This document shows, one piece after another, positions 45,801-57,500 of a DNA stretch of 64,000 bases (the first letter of the stretch is position 1; each line of letters starts with the position of its first letter). Below the pieces are notes generated by a model. The model did not search any database. It saw only the letters and a program-made list of their open reading frames with translations, and had not been told where the DNA came from. The position numbers and the translations under genes were made by a program. Source of the stretch: Anadara kagoshimensis (Eukaryota; Mollusca; Bivalvia; Arcoida; Arcidae); NCBI GenBank assembly GCA_021292105.1, contig CM037866.1:5850163-5914162 (forward strand), given 5' to 3'.

Positions 45801-48800
45801 GGTTTTTATGCCCCGGCCATGAAATGATCGGGGGCATATAGATTTACCCTTGTCTGTCCGTCATTTTGACGTTTTCCGAGGTTTTTCGTTATGGTTTAAG
45901 CTATATCGCTCTGATATTTGGAATGTGGCTTTGTTATAAAGAGTTACAGATCAAGTTTTAGTTTCACCCCGTTGCGGTCATAATTGATGGAGTTATGGCC
46001 CTTTGATAAAATATTGTTTTCCGGGGTTTTTTTTCATTATGCTTTGAGCTATTGCTCTGATATTTGGTATGTGGCTTTGTTGTGAAAAGTTACAGATCAA
46101 GTTTTAGTTCCATGCCCTGCGGCCATATTTGACAGAGTTATGGCCCTTTGATTAAATATTGTTTTCCGGGGACTTTGAGAGTTATGGCGCTTTGATAAAA
46201 TGTTGTTTTCCAGGTACTTTGACTCCCAGCAGGGGCATCAGTGTCTTACAGACACATTCTAGTTTTTTTTTTCATACAACATGTACAAAGAATTAGTGCA
46301 AAACAATGGAAACCATGTGATGCAAATTTTTGTTTCATACCACAATGGCAGAAAAATGTGACATCATCTTACCTCCTTAAGTTCTTACATGTCATGTACA
46401 TGAATGTTCATTGGATGAATAGAGATCTTGCCCTGGGGTCATTTCCAGGCCACATTGGGAATATAAAAGTGATTTTAAACTTGTTCTCCTAAACTATAGA
46501 ATAACCATATATAATTTAAACATGATCGATGCATTCAAATCCACTTTTGGCTTAAGGAAGTTTACTCTTGTGCTCCCTGAAGCTCGTTTAGTAAAATTCA
46601 AGTTCCCAAGAACAGAATAAAAATAAATCAAATGATTTCCGTGAATTTTTGCAACTATTTTTGAATAATGCCCCATATGAATGAAAGGGATATGTACCTC
46701 ATCGCTGATGTCACTTGCTTTCTTTTTCTTGGGCAATTCAGAGCTGTCAAGGTTTTCCTTATCATTGATACTGGTGGTTTTCTTCTTTTTGGCTGGTGGA
46801 TTTGCATCATTTGAGTTTGATTCAATCTCTTTTCTCAACTGCTGTGTTGTCTGAAAGAAAGATTTAGTATCTCAATATTGCTGAAAAAGTTTGTTTTTCT
46901 CAACATTTTGATTTTGTCCTATATAGGTACCCCATTTCAGAACTGAATGTTATTTTGTATGCAGTCAAGAGGCTCTGAGGCTATGAATACATTGGTTCAC
47001 GTTCAAATTAAGTGATGCGAATGTGACCCAGCCCCTTAAATGCTTACAAAATGACATTCAATTTTTATACAGTATTTACATTTTTTAAAATCTTTTTAGA
47101 AATAAAAAATACGTTGCTGGGTTGCCAATGTTATGTAAATTCTCACAAATGTGTAAATTTTTTGTTGTTGGGTCAATTGAAAGAACAGCCAATTGTATAA
47201 AAATACAAAAACACAGATTAAGCATGAAGAAAAGAATTTTTATTAATATCATCATCAACATTTTCATTGTTCTAAAATTGGAATACATGTATTTCATTAA
47301 TAACAAGAGATCCCAGAGGGATCTTGACGCCCACCATCCATTGCTCTTTATTTGATCTATTAAAGAATGATCTTTTCTCTTATCACAAAGTTGCCTGCCA
47401 CCGATATAGTTTTTCACATCGGCAAAAAAAATGTTATCACTACAAGGACCTAAGAGAAATCTGCATACAAAATCTCAGAAAGATCCTTCCAGTAGTTGCT
47501 GAGAAGTAGGGATCACAAACTTTGATTTCAATTTCAAAATGGCCACCTGGTGGCCATATTGTTTTTCTGATCGGACAAAAAAAAAAAAAAAAAAAAAAGG
47601 TATGTTGCCAGTGTTCGAAATTAAGGCTGGTCCCATAGCCCGAAGCCAGTAACTTTTCTGCTGGACCAATAACATTTGCAAGTCTTCCCATATATACTAA
47701 AATAGGAATTATATATGGTTAGACTGAAACACCAGAGTGACATTGCATTGCAGGCATTCCAGTTGTTACTGAATTTTTCAAGATGCTTATTTCAGAATGC
47801 TCGATAACTGTCAATTTCAACAATATTAATAAGTGGTTGTTGGATGATGATGATGATGATGCCCTTTAGTGGCCGGCAAACACTCAAAAAAAGAATTATC
47901 AAATAGAGTGATAAAAAAATTCGTTTTGGTTTTGTTCCGTCTGCCATTCTTGATTTTAGTGACGTTTTCAATTTCACGATGTCATGTAATGTCAAAAGTC
48001 AGCGTGTGGGACAATGTATTCATCAAGCATTGCAAGCATCTTGTTTACCAAAGTTCAAGGGGCTACATTCGAAATGTAAATACATATGGTTGAAACTAGT
48101 GTCGGAGAAGGTAATGAGCATGTTTAGTTTGTCTGATGCTATTCATATATACAACCATAGACTTACCTTGTTATCTTCTGCTGATCTTTTGACAGAGATA
48201 GATTGTTTTCCCTCATCATTGTTTGTATCTCTCTTTGCTTGGAAAATATATAGAAATATTATTGTTATGATTAATTTGTATGGAAGCATTTTGAAATAAA
48301 TAGATGGGTCAGTTCAGGAATGTGGAGGGAACCAGAGTGCCAAGACCATCAACCTGTGACAATCAAGGTGCCATGGCCTGCAGCCATATTGAAAATCTTG
48401 CGGGGTCATTGCCCATTGGATATTATTTTGGTAGAAGACCAACCACCCAGGGAACATTTCTAGTAAGCAAGGTTCAAATTGGCCCAGTAGTTTCTAACAA
48501 GAATTAAAACTAGATTGTTTTTGTGAACAAAAACATATGTCTCCCCCTTGACAAAATCACAAATAAAAGTTATTGAAAAATAACATACAAGTATATGGAG
48601 TATGCATGTCTCAACTTATATGCTATGCAAGAGCTTCAAACAAATATGAAGACTTTCTTGTACATGGAAAGCTGCTAGCAAGCTGCTGACTCAGGGTTAT
48701 GTTAAGTCCAAATTTGCAATTTTTATTAAACATTATTACAGATGGATGCACAAAGGCAAGCCTCGCTATGCCACAAGCTCACATGGCCTTTGACCAGGTC

Positions 48801-50312
48801 AGCTAAAAATAGCAAAAAGTGCAAAGTTTAGAAAGTTCCAACAAAAATACGTTTATTATAACCCCAAATAAATATATTTTCTTTATATTTTATTATTAAG
48901 ACAGGTAAATCTGCCCAATGGTTCTGGAAAAGTTGTTTAATAAGTGAAAAGTTTACAGACGGACGATGGACAAAAACAGTATCGCGGTATCACATGAGCC
49001 TTGCGCTCAGGTGAGCTAATTATACTTACAATGAAGCACTGAAGACTCAAAAGTAAATTTCAGTTTCTCCTTTTTCTTTCTTTCCAAAAACCCTCTGTCA
49101 TCTAAATATACATATATAACGTATTTATTTAAACCATAAACATACATATACATTTGTAAGATCCTCTGTTAAAATAATAAATTTTTTTCTAAATAAGGTA
49201 ATACAGTAGTCCCTCCTCTTAATGAGGCCACGGGCCACGAAATTATGCAGTAAAATTTCGCAATTTGCGATGTGACTTTATCCAGTCATTGCAATTTTTT
49301 GCGATATAGATTTCCAGGTTGTTTCCCTGGTGGTTCAGTGGTAGAGCGTTCGCCTCAAGAGCGGAAGGTCGTGGGTTCGAACCCCGGCCGGGTCATACAT
49401 AAAACTTTAAAATTTGAGATACTGCTTTCTCGCCTGGCGCTCGGTATAAAGAGGATAGAGTATCGACTGGTTCACCCGGTGCCAGGATAATGTGACCGGG
49501 GGAGTGGTGTGCTTGTCTGCGGCATATTGACTCGGTGAACTAGTACCTTACCAAAAAGACGCCCTGACTGCGCGCTAGTACAAGGCAGACCATAAACACA
49601 TTCGCACATCTCACGCATACACAACCTTGTTCTTAGATTAATCCTTAGAGGTTAATAAACTTGCTCTCATCGTGAATAGCTGAAAAATTGCTGATGCGAC
49701 GTTAAACAACATTCCAACCAACCAACCCCTGACCAAAGAACATATTGATCAAGATTTGCAAATCTGGTTCTTATTTGAAAGTGATCACACTGTTTGCCAA
49801 TTTTATATTCATTTATATGCTAAAATAGACATACAATATAACACTGCCAGACTGTTATCAATGACAAATAACAACTTGTCAAAACATCGATACAGTTGAA
49901 TCAAAATCACTGGAACGTATCGCAAATACGCTGCATGTCCGCCATTTTGGCTGGGTGAAAAAAAAACCGGGCTGCAGTACAAAGACAACCTAGGCGTCAG
50001 TGCATATTAGAAAAACACCCCACTCCCAATATCAACAAGTTTCTATGATATAAAAAAGAAGCGATTTACATAAAGATCTATTCTTTATTTATACTCACGG
50101 CTTATCTCGCTAATAACAGCGTCATATATCTTCCCTTTGAAATTTGCCTTGATATACTCCCCTTCTCGGTAATTTGAAACGTCTTTGCGTGGATATTTCA
50201 CAGTTTCTAGATCAATCACATTTATGTACAGATCCTCCCAATGAAGCAATCCATAACGTTTATCCATCTTTTTTGGTTTTTTGAGCAAAATGACGCAGTG
50301 GTCTACTTTCAT
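39692..50312 (-). CDS. BEN-domain protein of the transposon (whole gene, 11 exons, intact)
   Basis: Exons on the minus strand: 50312-50099, 49101-49030, 48237-48167, 46850-46698, 44393-44226, 43560-43492, 43171-42970, 42314-42246, 41822-41751, 41087-40875, 39804-39692. All phases match; total 1,416 nt, 471 aa. N-terminus: unnamed globular module (HWEDLYINVIDLETVKYP, GEYIKANFKGKIYDAVISEI) such as precedes BEN domains in invertebrate proteins. Middle: basic tracts likely to be nuclear signals (AKKKKT, PKKKKA), a charged helical part and a Ser-rich repeat. C-terminus: BEN domain (YGVRVKAV, AKSAEKLALNLIEFILSKEEI, then WGSTVRAVNDKIRKKR). BEN domains bind DNA; some recognise CCAATTGG-like palindromes. 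Inferred role: DNA-binding partner of the transposase, acting on the subterminal arrays. Confidence 0.8.
39965..40610 (-). repeat. Tandem-core repeat in BEN intron 10 (also 31,930-32,560 and 35,940-36,590)
   Basis: A diverged unit of about 115-125 bp ('aatgtaggtcacagtgaccta', 'gtagtactccccaaggtt', 'agtttgatgatgaag', 'agttcc.gagaaa') repeats about five times and ends in 'cgcccaacgaagttggcg' on the minus strand, a hairpin. The same family appears at 56,050-56,550. It is a non-autonomous element carried in the intron and copied with each arm. Confidence 0.6.
40875..41087 (-). CDS. BEN gene exon 10: core of BEN domain
   Basis: 213 nt, phase 1 in and out, acceptor rc(CTGCAAAAAA), donor GTAAGT. 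Encodes LVYVGESRYGVRVKAVDYQR, then TAKSAEKLALNLIEFILSKE and EINSISVYGNVQHKLLPMEE. The pattern of G-V-x-V, S-x-x-K-L-A-x-x-L, F-x-K-E-E-I and a closing 'L-P-M-x-x-x-K-x-x-A-L-R' fits the BEN helices. A 118-bp direct duplication sits upstream in the adjoining intron (near 41,200-41,450). Confidence 0.8.
41751..41822 (-). CDS. BEN gene exon 9
   Basis: 72 nt, phase 1 in and out. Encodes a hydrophilic linker (DNKSKEVVETVKSIEEVQTV) just before the BEN domain. Borders rc(CTGCAG) and GTAAGT are clear in all three arms. Confidence 0.72.
42246..42314 (-). CDS. BEN gene exon 8
   Basis: 69 nt, phase 1 in and out, donor GTAAAT. Encodes a short Ser-rich linker (DLDIQQSFSSIQKPFSSVTA). Conserved in all three arms. 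Confidence 0.7.
42970..43171 (-). CDS. BEN gene exon 7: Ser-rich in-frame repeats; insertion target
   Basis: 202 nt, phase 0 in, phase 1 out, donor GTATGT. Contains three in-frame 30-bp repeats (CSMSSPSGS type) and ends CLMPCSDIDSG. The codons around CLMP hold the CATTAGGCAC site (TA at 42995-42996), which in the neighbouring copy is split by the whole element. The host copy at 61,503 has only two of the 30-bp repeats. Confidence 0.75.
43492..43560 (-). CDS. BEN gene exon 6
   Basis: 69 nt, phase 0 in and out. Encodes IETLTSMVDAFLACKTCVKK and AYK, a short amphipathic helix with a Cys pair. Donor GTATAT, acceptor rc(CTAGCAATAA). Confidence 0.7.
43956..43983. repeat. A-run in BEN intron 5
   Basis: About 28 A in a row. 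The host copy has a shorter run at 62,436-62,460. Such runs are hard to sequence and also appear at 44,937-44,956, 47,577-47,598 and 42,500-42,518. Confidence 0.8.
44226..44393 (-). CDS. BEN gene exon 5: charged helical segment
   Basis: 168 nt, phase 0 in and out. Encodes AKKVAAADKKKNRELAEERH through MMTRDQEVKNVLFRVENK, highly charged and probably coiled-coil. The same exon in the host copy (62,704-62,870) is one base shorter. Confidence 0.75.
44690..44760 (-). repeat. SINE 3'-tail fragment (second SINE family)
   Basis: The reverse complement reads 'gaatagctgaaatattgctgatgcagcttaaa', matching the tail of the SINE at 49,318-49,730. The same fragment is in the host copy near 63,175-63,235. Confidence 0.5.
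45810..46265 (+). mobile_element. Non-autonomous repeat with GGGGCATATAG hairpin ends (BEN intron 4)
   Basis: Starts TGCCCCGGCCATGAAATGATCGGGGGCATA, a hairpin, followed by 'ccttgtctgtccgtc'. A core of two or three units follows (gagttatggccctttgataaaata). It ends 'aggggcatcagtgtcttacagacacattctagt', another hairpin. Similar starts or ends occur at 56,060, 59,115 and 60,420. It is a mollusc-type interspersed repeat with no ORF. Confidence 0.55.
46698..46850 (-). CDS. BEN gene exon 4: nuclear-signal-like basic tracts
   Basis: 153 nt, phase 0 in and out, acceptor rc(CTGAAAGAAAG), donor GTACAT. Encodes TTQQLRKEIESNSNDANPPA, then KKKKTTSINDKENLDSSELP and KKKKASDISDE. Two K4 clusters after proline are good candidate nuclear localisation signals. 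Confidence 0.75.
48167..48237 (-). CDS. BEN gene exon 3
   Basis: 71 nt, phase 1 in, phase 0 out, donor GTAAGT. Encodes a hydrophilic linker (SKRDTNNDEGKQSISVKRSA and EDNK). Confidence 0.7.
48770..49025. repeat. Fragment of a tandem-core type repeat (BEN intron 2)
   Basis: It contains 'aggcaagcctcgctatgccac', 'agctcacatggcctttgacc' and closes 'cttgcgctcaggtgagctaat', sharing the GCTCAC / GTGAGC ends of the 18,091 and 24,447 elements. No ORF. Confidence 0.4.
49030..49101 (-). CDS. BEN gene exon 2
   Basis: 72 nt, phase 1 in and out, acceptor ATTTAG, donor GTAAGT. Encodes HDRGFLERKKKEKLKFTFES and SVLH, continuing the N-terminal module with a basic stretch. Confidence 0.72.
49318..49730 (+). repeat. 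tRNA-derived SINE, second family (BEN intron 1)
   Basis: The head has an excellent A box (TGGTTCAGTGGTAGAGC) and B box (GGTTCGAACCCC) with an anticodon-like arm (TTCGC CTCAAGA GCGGA). The acceptor stem and the outer T-stem pair do not close, so it is a SINE head and not a tRNA. The tail 'gaatagctgaaaaattgctgatgcgacgttaaacaaca' ends in AACC repeats. Tail pieces also lie at 9,541 and 44,690. Confidence 0.75.
50099..50312 (-). CDS. BEN gene exon 1 (start codon)
   Basis: ATG at 50312-50310, 71 codons plus one base, donor GTGAGT. Encodes MKVDHCVILLKKPKKMDKRY, then GLLHWEDLYINVIDLETVKY and a strand-rich end. This is the only ATG-initiated frame that joins exon 2 in phase. Confidence 0.75.
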
Positions 50313-50679
50313 AAATTTATCACATAGTTGCTGAGGCTGAGCAGCCGACGTTGAACTTGGCGCGAATTTCCCACTTTAACCAATCAGATCTGGTCGCAGT
50401 CATCCGTTGTCCGATGTGTCGGCCGGATATTATCGAATGCCGTGTAATAAAACTAACGGAGTTCAAAGTAAATTTTAAAAAAAGGAGTCAACATATAATA
50501 ATAACAAAGGATTTTTTATCACCATTTATTTTGATTTAAAACGTTAAAACGTTTTCTCGCAATTTACTGTAACGTCAGCGTCAGTTACATGATTGTATTC
50601 ATTCGGCCCCATTGTTGTAGTAGAAGCGTTTTTGTGACTTTCAAACGCGCGTTAATATTGAAATGATTTTGGTAGGGAT
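50313..50679. promoter_or_regulatory. Shared bidirectional promoter of the BEN and transposase genes
   Basis: Only 367 bp separate the two start codons. The region is richer in CpG than its surroundings, with GGCGCGAA near 50359 (E2F-like) and a CCAAT box in AACCAATCAG at 50380-50384. No clear TATA box lies in the expected place. The compact head-to-head layout suggests that one promoter drives both transposon genes. Confidence 0.6.
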
Positions 50680-51517
50680 ATGTCTTGGGACCATTCCGAC
50701 TCCAGTAGTCCTACAACGAGCAGTTCTGATGAAACCGATGATATTGACGACAGTTCAGATTCAAGGAAAAGTATTAATCCTCAAAAGAGGAAAAAAAGGG
50801 GAAAATACAAAAGAGCTTTACACTATGGATTCGATAAAGGACGATCTTACTATCATAATATGCCATGTGAAAGTGATAAAAATCAAACAAAAAAACCTTG
50901 CCCTAGTAATTCGACTGAAAATGTCGAATTTTTAGACCAACAGAATGACTTGACGTTTATGCATGATCATGATGATGTCGACAATGATGGGGAAATGCAA
51001 AATTATTCTTCATCTTCACTCACGTCCAATGAAAGTGAATTTAGTGATACCAATGACTCGATAGACATATCTAATACGTCAGAATCAGATTTTGCCAATA
51101 GTTCAGAGTTGGGAAGTTTCACATCATTTTCTGACTCTGATGACGATCAATCTTCGGGATTTAGGCAGCCACTGTATGAAAATAGCAGGCAAACTGTGCA
51201 TAGTTCATATACCCTTATAATGCTTTTTGTGATGAAACATTCTTTGTCAAGAGATGCCTTTTCTGACCTATTGAATTTGATTTCGTCACATCTCCCAGAA
51301 CCTTCTAAATTCACAACGTCTGTTTACAAGGTTAAAGAAACATTGAAAAAAGGCACAGGCTTCAAAGAACCTGTTATTCATTATTACTGTGGAGGTTGTC
51401 AAGAGTACCTACATGAAGACAAAACCTGTGAGAAAGTAATTTGCAAGAGAAATGACTCCAAAGTTGAAGAATTTTATGACTTGCAAATTTTGGACCAATT
51501 GAACAGTTTATTTAAAG
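50680..51517 (+). CDS. Transposase exon 1
   Basis: ATG 50680 (MSWDHSDSSSPTTSSSDETD). Long Ser/Asp-rich, probably disordered start with a basic patch (PQKRKKRGKYKRAL). Then the first conserved block LIMLFVMKHSLSRDAFSDLL and the Cys-rich YYCGGCQEYLHEDKTCEKVI. Donor GTAATT at 51518, phase 1. An alternative, unspliced reading would end at a stop at 51601-51603. Confidence 0.8.
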
Positions 51518-54500
51518 GTAATTTTATTGACATTAAGGTTGAAACGTTTAGCAAATTTAGTAAAGTGTACACGCAAATCATTAAACGAAATGATTCCGTT
51601 TAAGAGTCTAGTAGATTGCTCACTCCGGTAGTGCGATTCTGAATTCGACAAAAGTCAGACACATATATCTCATTTTAAACAGTTGCAATTTTTCTGAATT
51701 TGAAATAAAACTGTGCTCTAGTGCATAAAGAAGCTTTATATTATTTGAAGATGAATAAAATAATAAAATTGTGAAAATACAGATGAAATAAATTTCATAC
51801 CTTTGTGCACAGATACAGGTTTTAATAGAAATCCATTTGAAATAAAAAACACGTATCTATTCCCGAGCATCTCAACTAGATGCCACAAGAAATAAAATAA
51901 CGATATTCACACGTTAAAAGTCCTAAAATGTGAAGAAACAGTAAGACAGATTCAATCGCGCTGAATGAAAATTTGCATATGATAATGGACTGAACAAAAG
52001 GGTAATTACTGCAAATTGCCCATGTAAAATCTTGTATAAATTATAAAATATTTGATATGACCTTTAAGATTCAATACAAAAATCAACATTCAGCGAATAC
52101 TTAAGTAAACATTTACGTTTATATTATAAAAATGTAACTCAAAACATCATGTCCCTTTGTTGGGCCCAATAATCATGTCTGACCGATATACCAGAGCATG
52201 AGTTTTAATATGCATATAACAACATGTTGTTTGCCAAATTCAGAATGTTTGTTTACATTATTAAACTAAGTATTTTTCTTTTTTAAGTCTAGAACTTGTA
52301 ATTTTTGTCGCTTGTGGCATCTAGAGATATTAAGGATTATAACCATCATGTAAGTGTTATCTCATAAAAATATGTATTAATACCTGTACCTGTGCACAAC
52401 ATTATATAACTTTTCATTTACATGATCTTTAACTAGATCATACATGTATTAGCTTCAGATTAAACAAGAAATTTTATTGCGTCATATTCATAGTGTTATG
52501 CATACACGTATTTAAGTAATGCCTGTATGGATAAATTTGACTTTTGGAAATATAAAAGGAAATCCGGCCAGATTTGATTTTTTTCCCTTGCAGATGACAA
52601 CTTTGTCAAACTGATTCAACAGCACAAAACACCCAGAAGACCTGGATTCATAGCAGATATTGTTGATGGTTCAGTGTATCGAAAAGTTCTTCACGACAAT
52701 GCTAAAGACAGCTGTGAAACCAAAGCAGATTTTAATTTGACTTTTACAATGAATACAGGTAAATTTAAAGATTTATGGAGTACACAGGAAAAGTTGCAAC
52801 GTACGTTTTTCATTCGTTGTTAAACGGCTGAAAAACAGCTGAATAGTACCACACCTGCAATACATCCGAACAAATTTGATAAAAAAAATTTAACGTTTGA
52901 AATCCCAAAAGCTACCCACCCGTGGACGCTTAACAAAGAAAAAAACTGGTGCATGGCCTTACGTAAAACGGCTGTTTCACAGGTTGTCCTATGAAAAAAC
53001 GGACGTTTAACGCACGTTGTTCTAAACTGATGAAAAACATATGTTGAAACTTTTCCTGTGTAGTGATGAAACAAATTGAAAGCCAGTCGCTGAATACATA
53101 GCAATTTTGATTACGATTTGACAACAGACCTTTGGAAATTGAATTAATTGCAATTAATTACGGTACATTTTCTGATGTAGTTGAATGTAATGTGTCAAAT
53201 TGACAAGGTTTCATAATGAATTATAGCTAAAAGGGTTGGCTTCATTTGGGAAGGATTTATGGTGATCTTACAACTTGTATATACGATTATCAGGACATAA
53301 AAAGGTCATCTGCAGCCATTGTAAAAGAATTTAGTGTTGAAAATCTTATAACCATATCTACAGATCGAGCGGGGAGTGGGGGATATTAGTCATTTTAATG
53401 ACAATCTCTTGTTAGATTCTCATCCCCGCCCAACCCAATTTTTTAATTTTTGTTTTTGTTTTAATTTACGTAATTTCTGCTCCGTTTCCGTTTTCCGATT
53501 ACCTTTCGTCATGTCAGAAGTTTATAAATGTAAGTAGAAAAGCATGTACACAATCTATGAGTAGTTGTTATAAACTGAAAAATTATGATGTTACCACTCC
53601 TGTACCAAATAAAATCCTCCCACCTGCCCCATACTTTTTGTCAAACCTGGATGAGAATCTAAAAATTAAGTTGAATTGGCCTAATGGTTTCAATCCTAAT
53701 TAAGTCTCTTATGTGCATGGCTTTTTTTATGTATAAAAATCTATATACTGTAATAATTATTTTTTAGATGGCGTATCACTTTTCTCATCATCAAAGAAAG
53801 GAAGTCTGTGGCCAGTGTATTTGGCAATTAATGAACTACCCATTACATTAAGGTAATTTGTTTGCATTCAAAATGATACTTCTTTAAATAATGTCTCTGA
53901 ATTAGCTTTCTGTATAGCACAGTACATGCATTGAGGATTACCTAATGCCGCATATATTTTGTTATATAATTACCTTAATGTATTATATTTGTATGGACAC
54001 GGGGTATTTCTATTAGATGTTGATATATTATTGGATACAATTAAGCCATATTGAAAATCTGGAAGGTCATCTGATAAAATTTTGGTATAGGACCATCTAA
54101 GAAGCAATCCTGCCAAGTTTAGTTCAAATTGGCCCAATATCTCTGATGAGAAGAGGAAAATGTCATGCTGTCTGTCTCTGTCCATTAACATTTAGTCCTA
54201 CAGTTTTTAAAAGAATTTAATGAAATGTGGCAGGCGTGTTTGTAATGATCTGACAGTGTGTGTGTGTGTGCACATTATTAATTCCTGATGCTGCAAGTAT
54301 TCAACAGAGTTATGGCCCTTCTTGAGCTTATGTGAAACTTGTGAGCTGATAACTAGTCCTACAGTTTTGAATGCCTGTGCAGTGAGGTTAATTAAATTAG
54401 TTATGTATGTCACCTTTAGCATGACTGAATACTGTTAACATGGAAGTACTTCCATTTATACAGGTGAATAAAGCAGTTATGTTTTGATATGTAATATTAT

Positions 54501-57500
54501 ATTATTTGCTTAATTGTGATGTCTCTCCTGTTACTTTATTTCAATATTGAACCTTTCTTTATTTTTGCAGATTTACAAGGAAATATTTATTACCATGTAT
54601 GTTGCATTGCGAAGTAGAGAAACCAAACATGCTGACATATTTGTCACCACTGATGCAGGATTTACAATGTCTACATCAAACTGGTATCAGGGTCAACACT
54701 ACAAATGGGAAGCTGTTGGTGAAAGCACGTTTGATAGCGGTAGCAACTGACCTCCCAGCTAGGGCATTAGTCTTAAATATGAAACAGTTCAACGGGAAAT
54801 ACGGCTGCAGCATTTGTTTGGATGAAGGAGAATGTCCTCCAGGAAGACCATTGTTAAGATTTTATCCATTTCGCACAGCTTTCAGTGAAAGGACCCATCA
54901 GTCAATGCTTACAGATGCAAATGAAGCTTGCAGAACAGGAACTGCAGTAAGTAATTGATATATGCACATTTTTTTCTTTCAATGGGACTGGGGTACATTA
55001 AAATGTGTCTGTGTTACTTCCAGTATATTACATATCATCTTGCCTGAAACAAACAACAAATATGCTTTGTATTAGAAAATGAAAATATATATATGGCATG
55101 GTGTGGCGTTCGTCCGTCCGTCAGTCCGTAAAACTTTATCTTCTCCTCTGAAACCACCAGGTCAGTATTGACCAAACTCGGTATGGAAGGTCCGTTGGTG
55201 ACACAGATTTGAAGTTATGCCCGGTGACTCCACCTGACATCCAAGATGGCCGCCTTTACTGAAAATAGCAAAAACCAATAAATGGCCAAAAATCTCTTAT
55301 TTCATAATCAAGTTGGCTCAGATTTGAAATGTAAAAAGCATTTCACATATAATACAGGTTTTTCTGAGATACTTTTTTGTTTTCCAGATTTTAGACAATT
55401 GTACAAATAAGATGCCTTTAGAGCCACATATTTTAAAAATCTTCCGGTTTAATTTAAACGGATTAGGTAGCATAGAATAAAAATTTTGTCGCGTTACTCC
55501 ACCTGTCATCCAAGATGCTGCTATTACTAAAAAATAGCAGAAACCAATAAATGAGCAAAAGTTTGCTTGTTGAGCGTTACAGGCCCAATTGGGCCTCTTG
55601 TTTGTATTAGGAATTTTTGCAATCCTTCTACCAGTGTGCAGGTGCAGGGTATTGAGCATGCTGACTAAGTTCTTTCAGTACCATTAAATCAAATACCAAT
55701 GAAAATGATTGTAATGAAGTTTCCAATTCTTGTAGGTAAAAGGAATAAAGGGAGCATCTGCATTAATGGTCCTTAGTTATGCTGACTTGCCAAAATTTTT
55801 TGTCATTGACTGGATGCATGGTGTTCTGCTAGGGGTTACCAAGGCTCTTATGACATTATGGTTGAATAGTAAATACAAGGACAAAGATTTCTTTATTGGC
55901 AACAAGGTAACATTTATTTACTCTGTAGAAGATGGTAGGCCACATTCCACCAGTTTGTTGTGTGATTTTTGTTATTATGTTCTAATGTCAGTTTTTGAAT
56001 GACTTTTGTAAATACATGTATTTACGAAAAATCACAAATTTTTTTGTTGTTTTAAAAAATTTTTTGCCCCTGCCATGAAATGGTCGGGGACATATAGTGT
56101 TTGCTCTGCGTCGGTCAGTCTGTCCGTCTGTTCGTGTCCATCACACCTTGGTTAGACTTTGCGTTTAGGTCCATTTCTCTTGAACTGTAAGTCCTTTCAT
56201 CATCAAACTTAGTATGTGGATTGATTTTGGGGAGTACTACACCACCAGGGTAAAAGTAGATCACTTTGACCCATATTTTCTGCTTGAATGACTTTGGTTA
56301 GACTTTGCATTTAGGCCCATACCTCTTGAACTATTAGTCACTTCATCATCAAACTTCATATTTGGATTTACCTTGGGTAGTACTACACCACTAGGGTAAA
56401 ATCAGGTCATGAATTATATATATTATATTTATATTATAAAAATGTAACTCAAAACATCATATCCCTTTGGGCCCAATAATCACGCCTGACCAATATGCTG
56501 AGAATGAATGTGCCAGGTGAGTGATACAGGCCCTTTGGGCCTCTTGTTTTTCTGTCAGCAGCATGGTCAACATTAAGTTTTTACTTTTTAACTCCAATGT
56601 TCAGTTTTGGGGGACACAGGGAGACATATAATTACATGTAATTCTTGTTATATTACAGACCACATTATTGAACAAGAGACTAATGAATATAAAAATTCCA
56701 GACTTTATTTCAAGAAGACAAAGAGGTGTTGATGAGCATACACATTGGAAAGGTAAAATTTATGCAGCTGAAATGTATTTCATTCACCACTTTCCACTAT
56801 GTATCCATTAGTTAGTATTTATTTATAATACACACAAAACTGTATAAAAGGCAATTGTGGTAAAATGAATATGTGCTCTTGGTGTGTTTGAAATGCAAAA
56901 AAAAAAAAATAAATAAAAAAAAATAACTCGCTTCTGAACATGTTGAAAACTGTAACTTGCCTAATAAATAACACATAGACATTTGAGGCAACTGATAATG
57001 TAGGATAAACTTCCAGCACAAAATTGAAAAGGGCCTAATAAAATAAAGACCAAATTTTAACTACTGAGGAAATTTTAGAATGTTAAGAATTAGTTGAGCT
57101 TATCTCTGGTTTGATTGGAGATGTTACTGCGAGATCCAACTGTTGTTACTTTTTTCACCTGATTTATAAGACCCTTAAAGTTAAGATATAAAATACATGA
57201 AGAAAGATAATAATGATATAACCATGACATGTTCTGTATATCTAGACTTGCTTATGCAGGACCTTATTTATTTCAGCTTCGGAATTCAGGGAATGGTTGC
57301 TTCATTTTTCAGTTCCAGTATTACAAGGAGTCTTAAAATCATATCCTTTTGTGCATTATCTTCTTTTGGTGACAGCAATGTCAATTTTGACCAAAGAAGA
57401 AATTACACTGGAAGAAATTGATGATGCCGAACAAATGCTACTGGATTTTTGCAAATGTTATTCTAGTATATATGGTAAGTTTAACAATTTATAATTTCAG

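Noticed and set aside
49318-49392. Candidate tRNA gene with CAA-type anticodon loop
   Set aside because: The A and B boxes are good, but the acceptor stem does not pair, a long Leu-type variable arm is missing, and it continues into a SINE body and tail.
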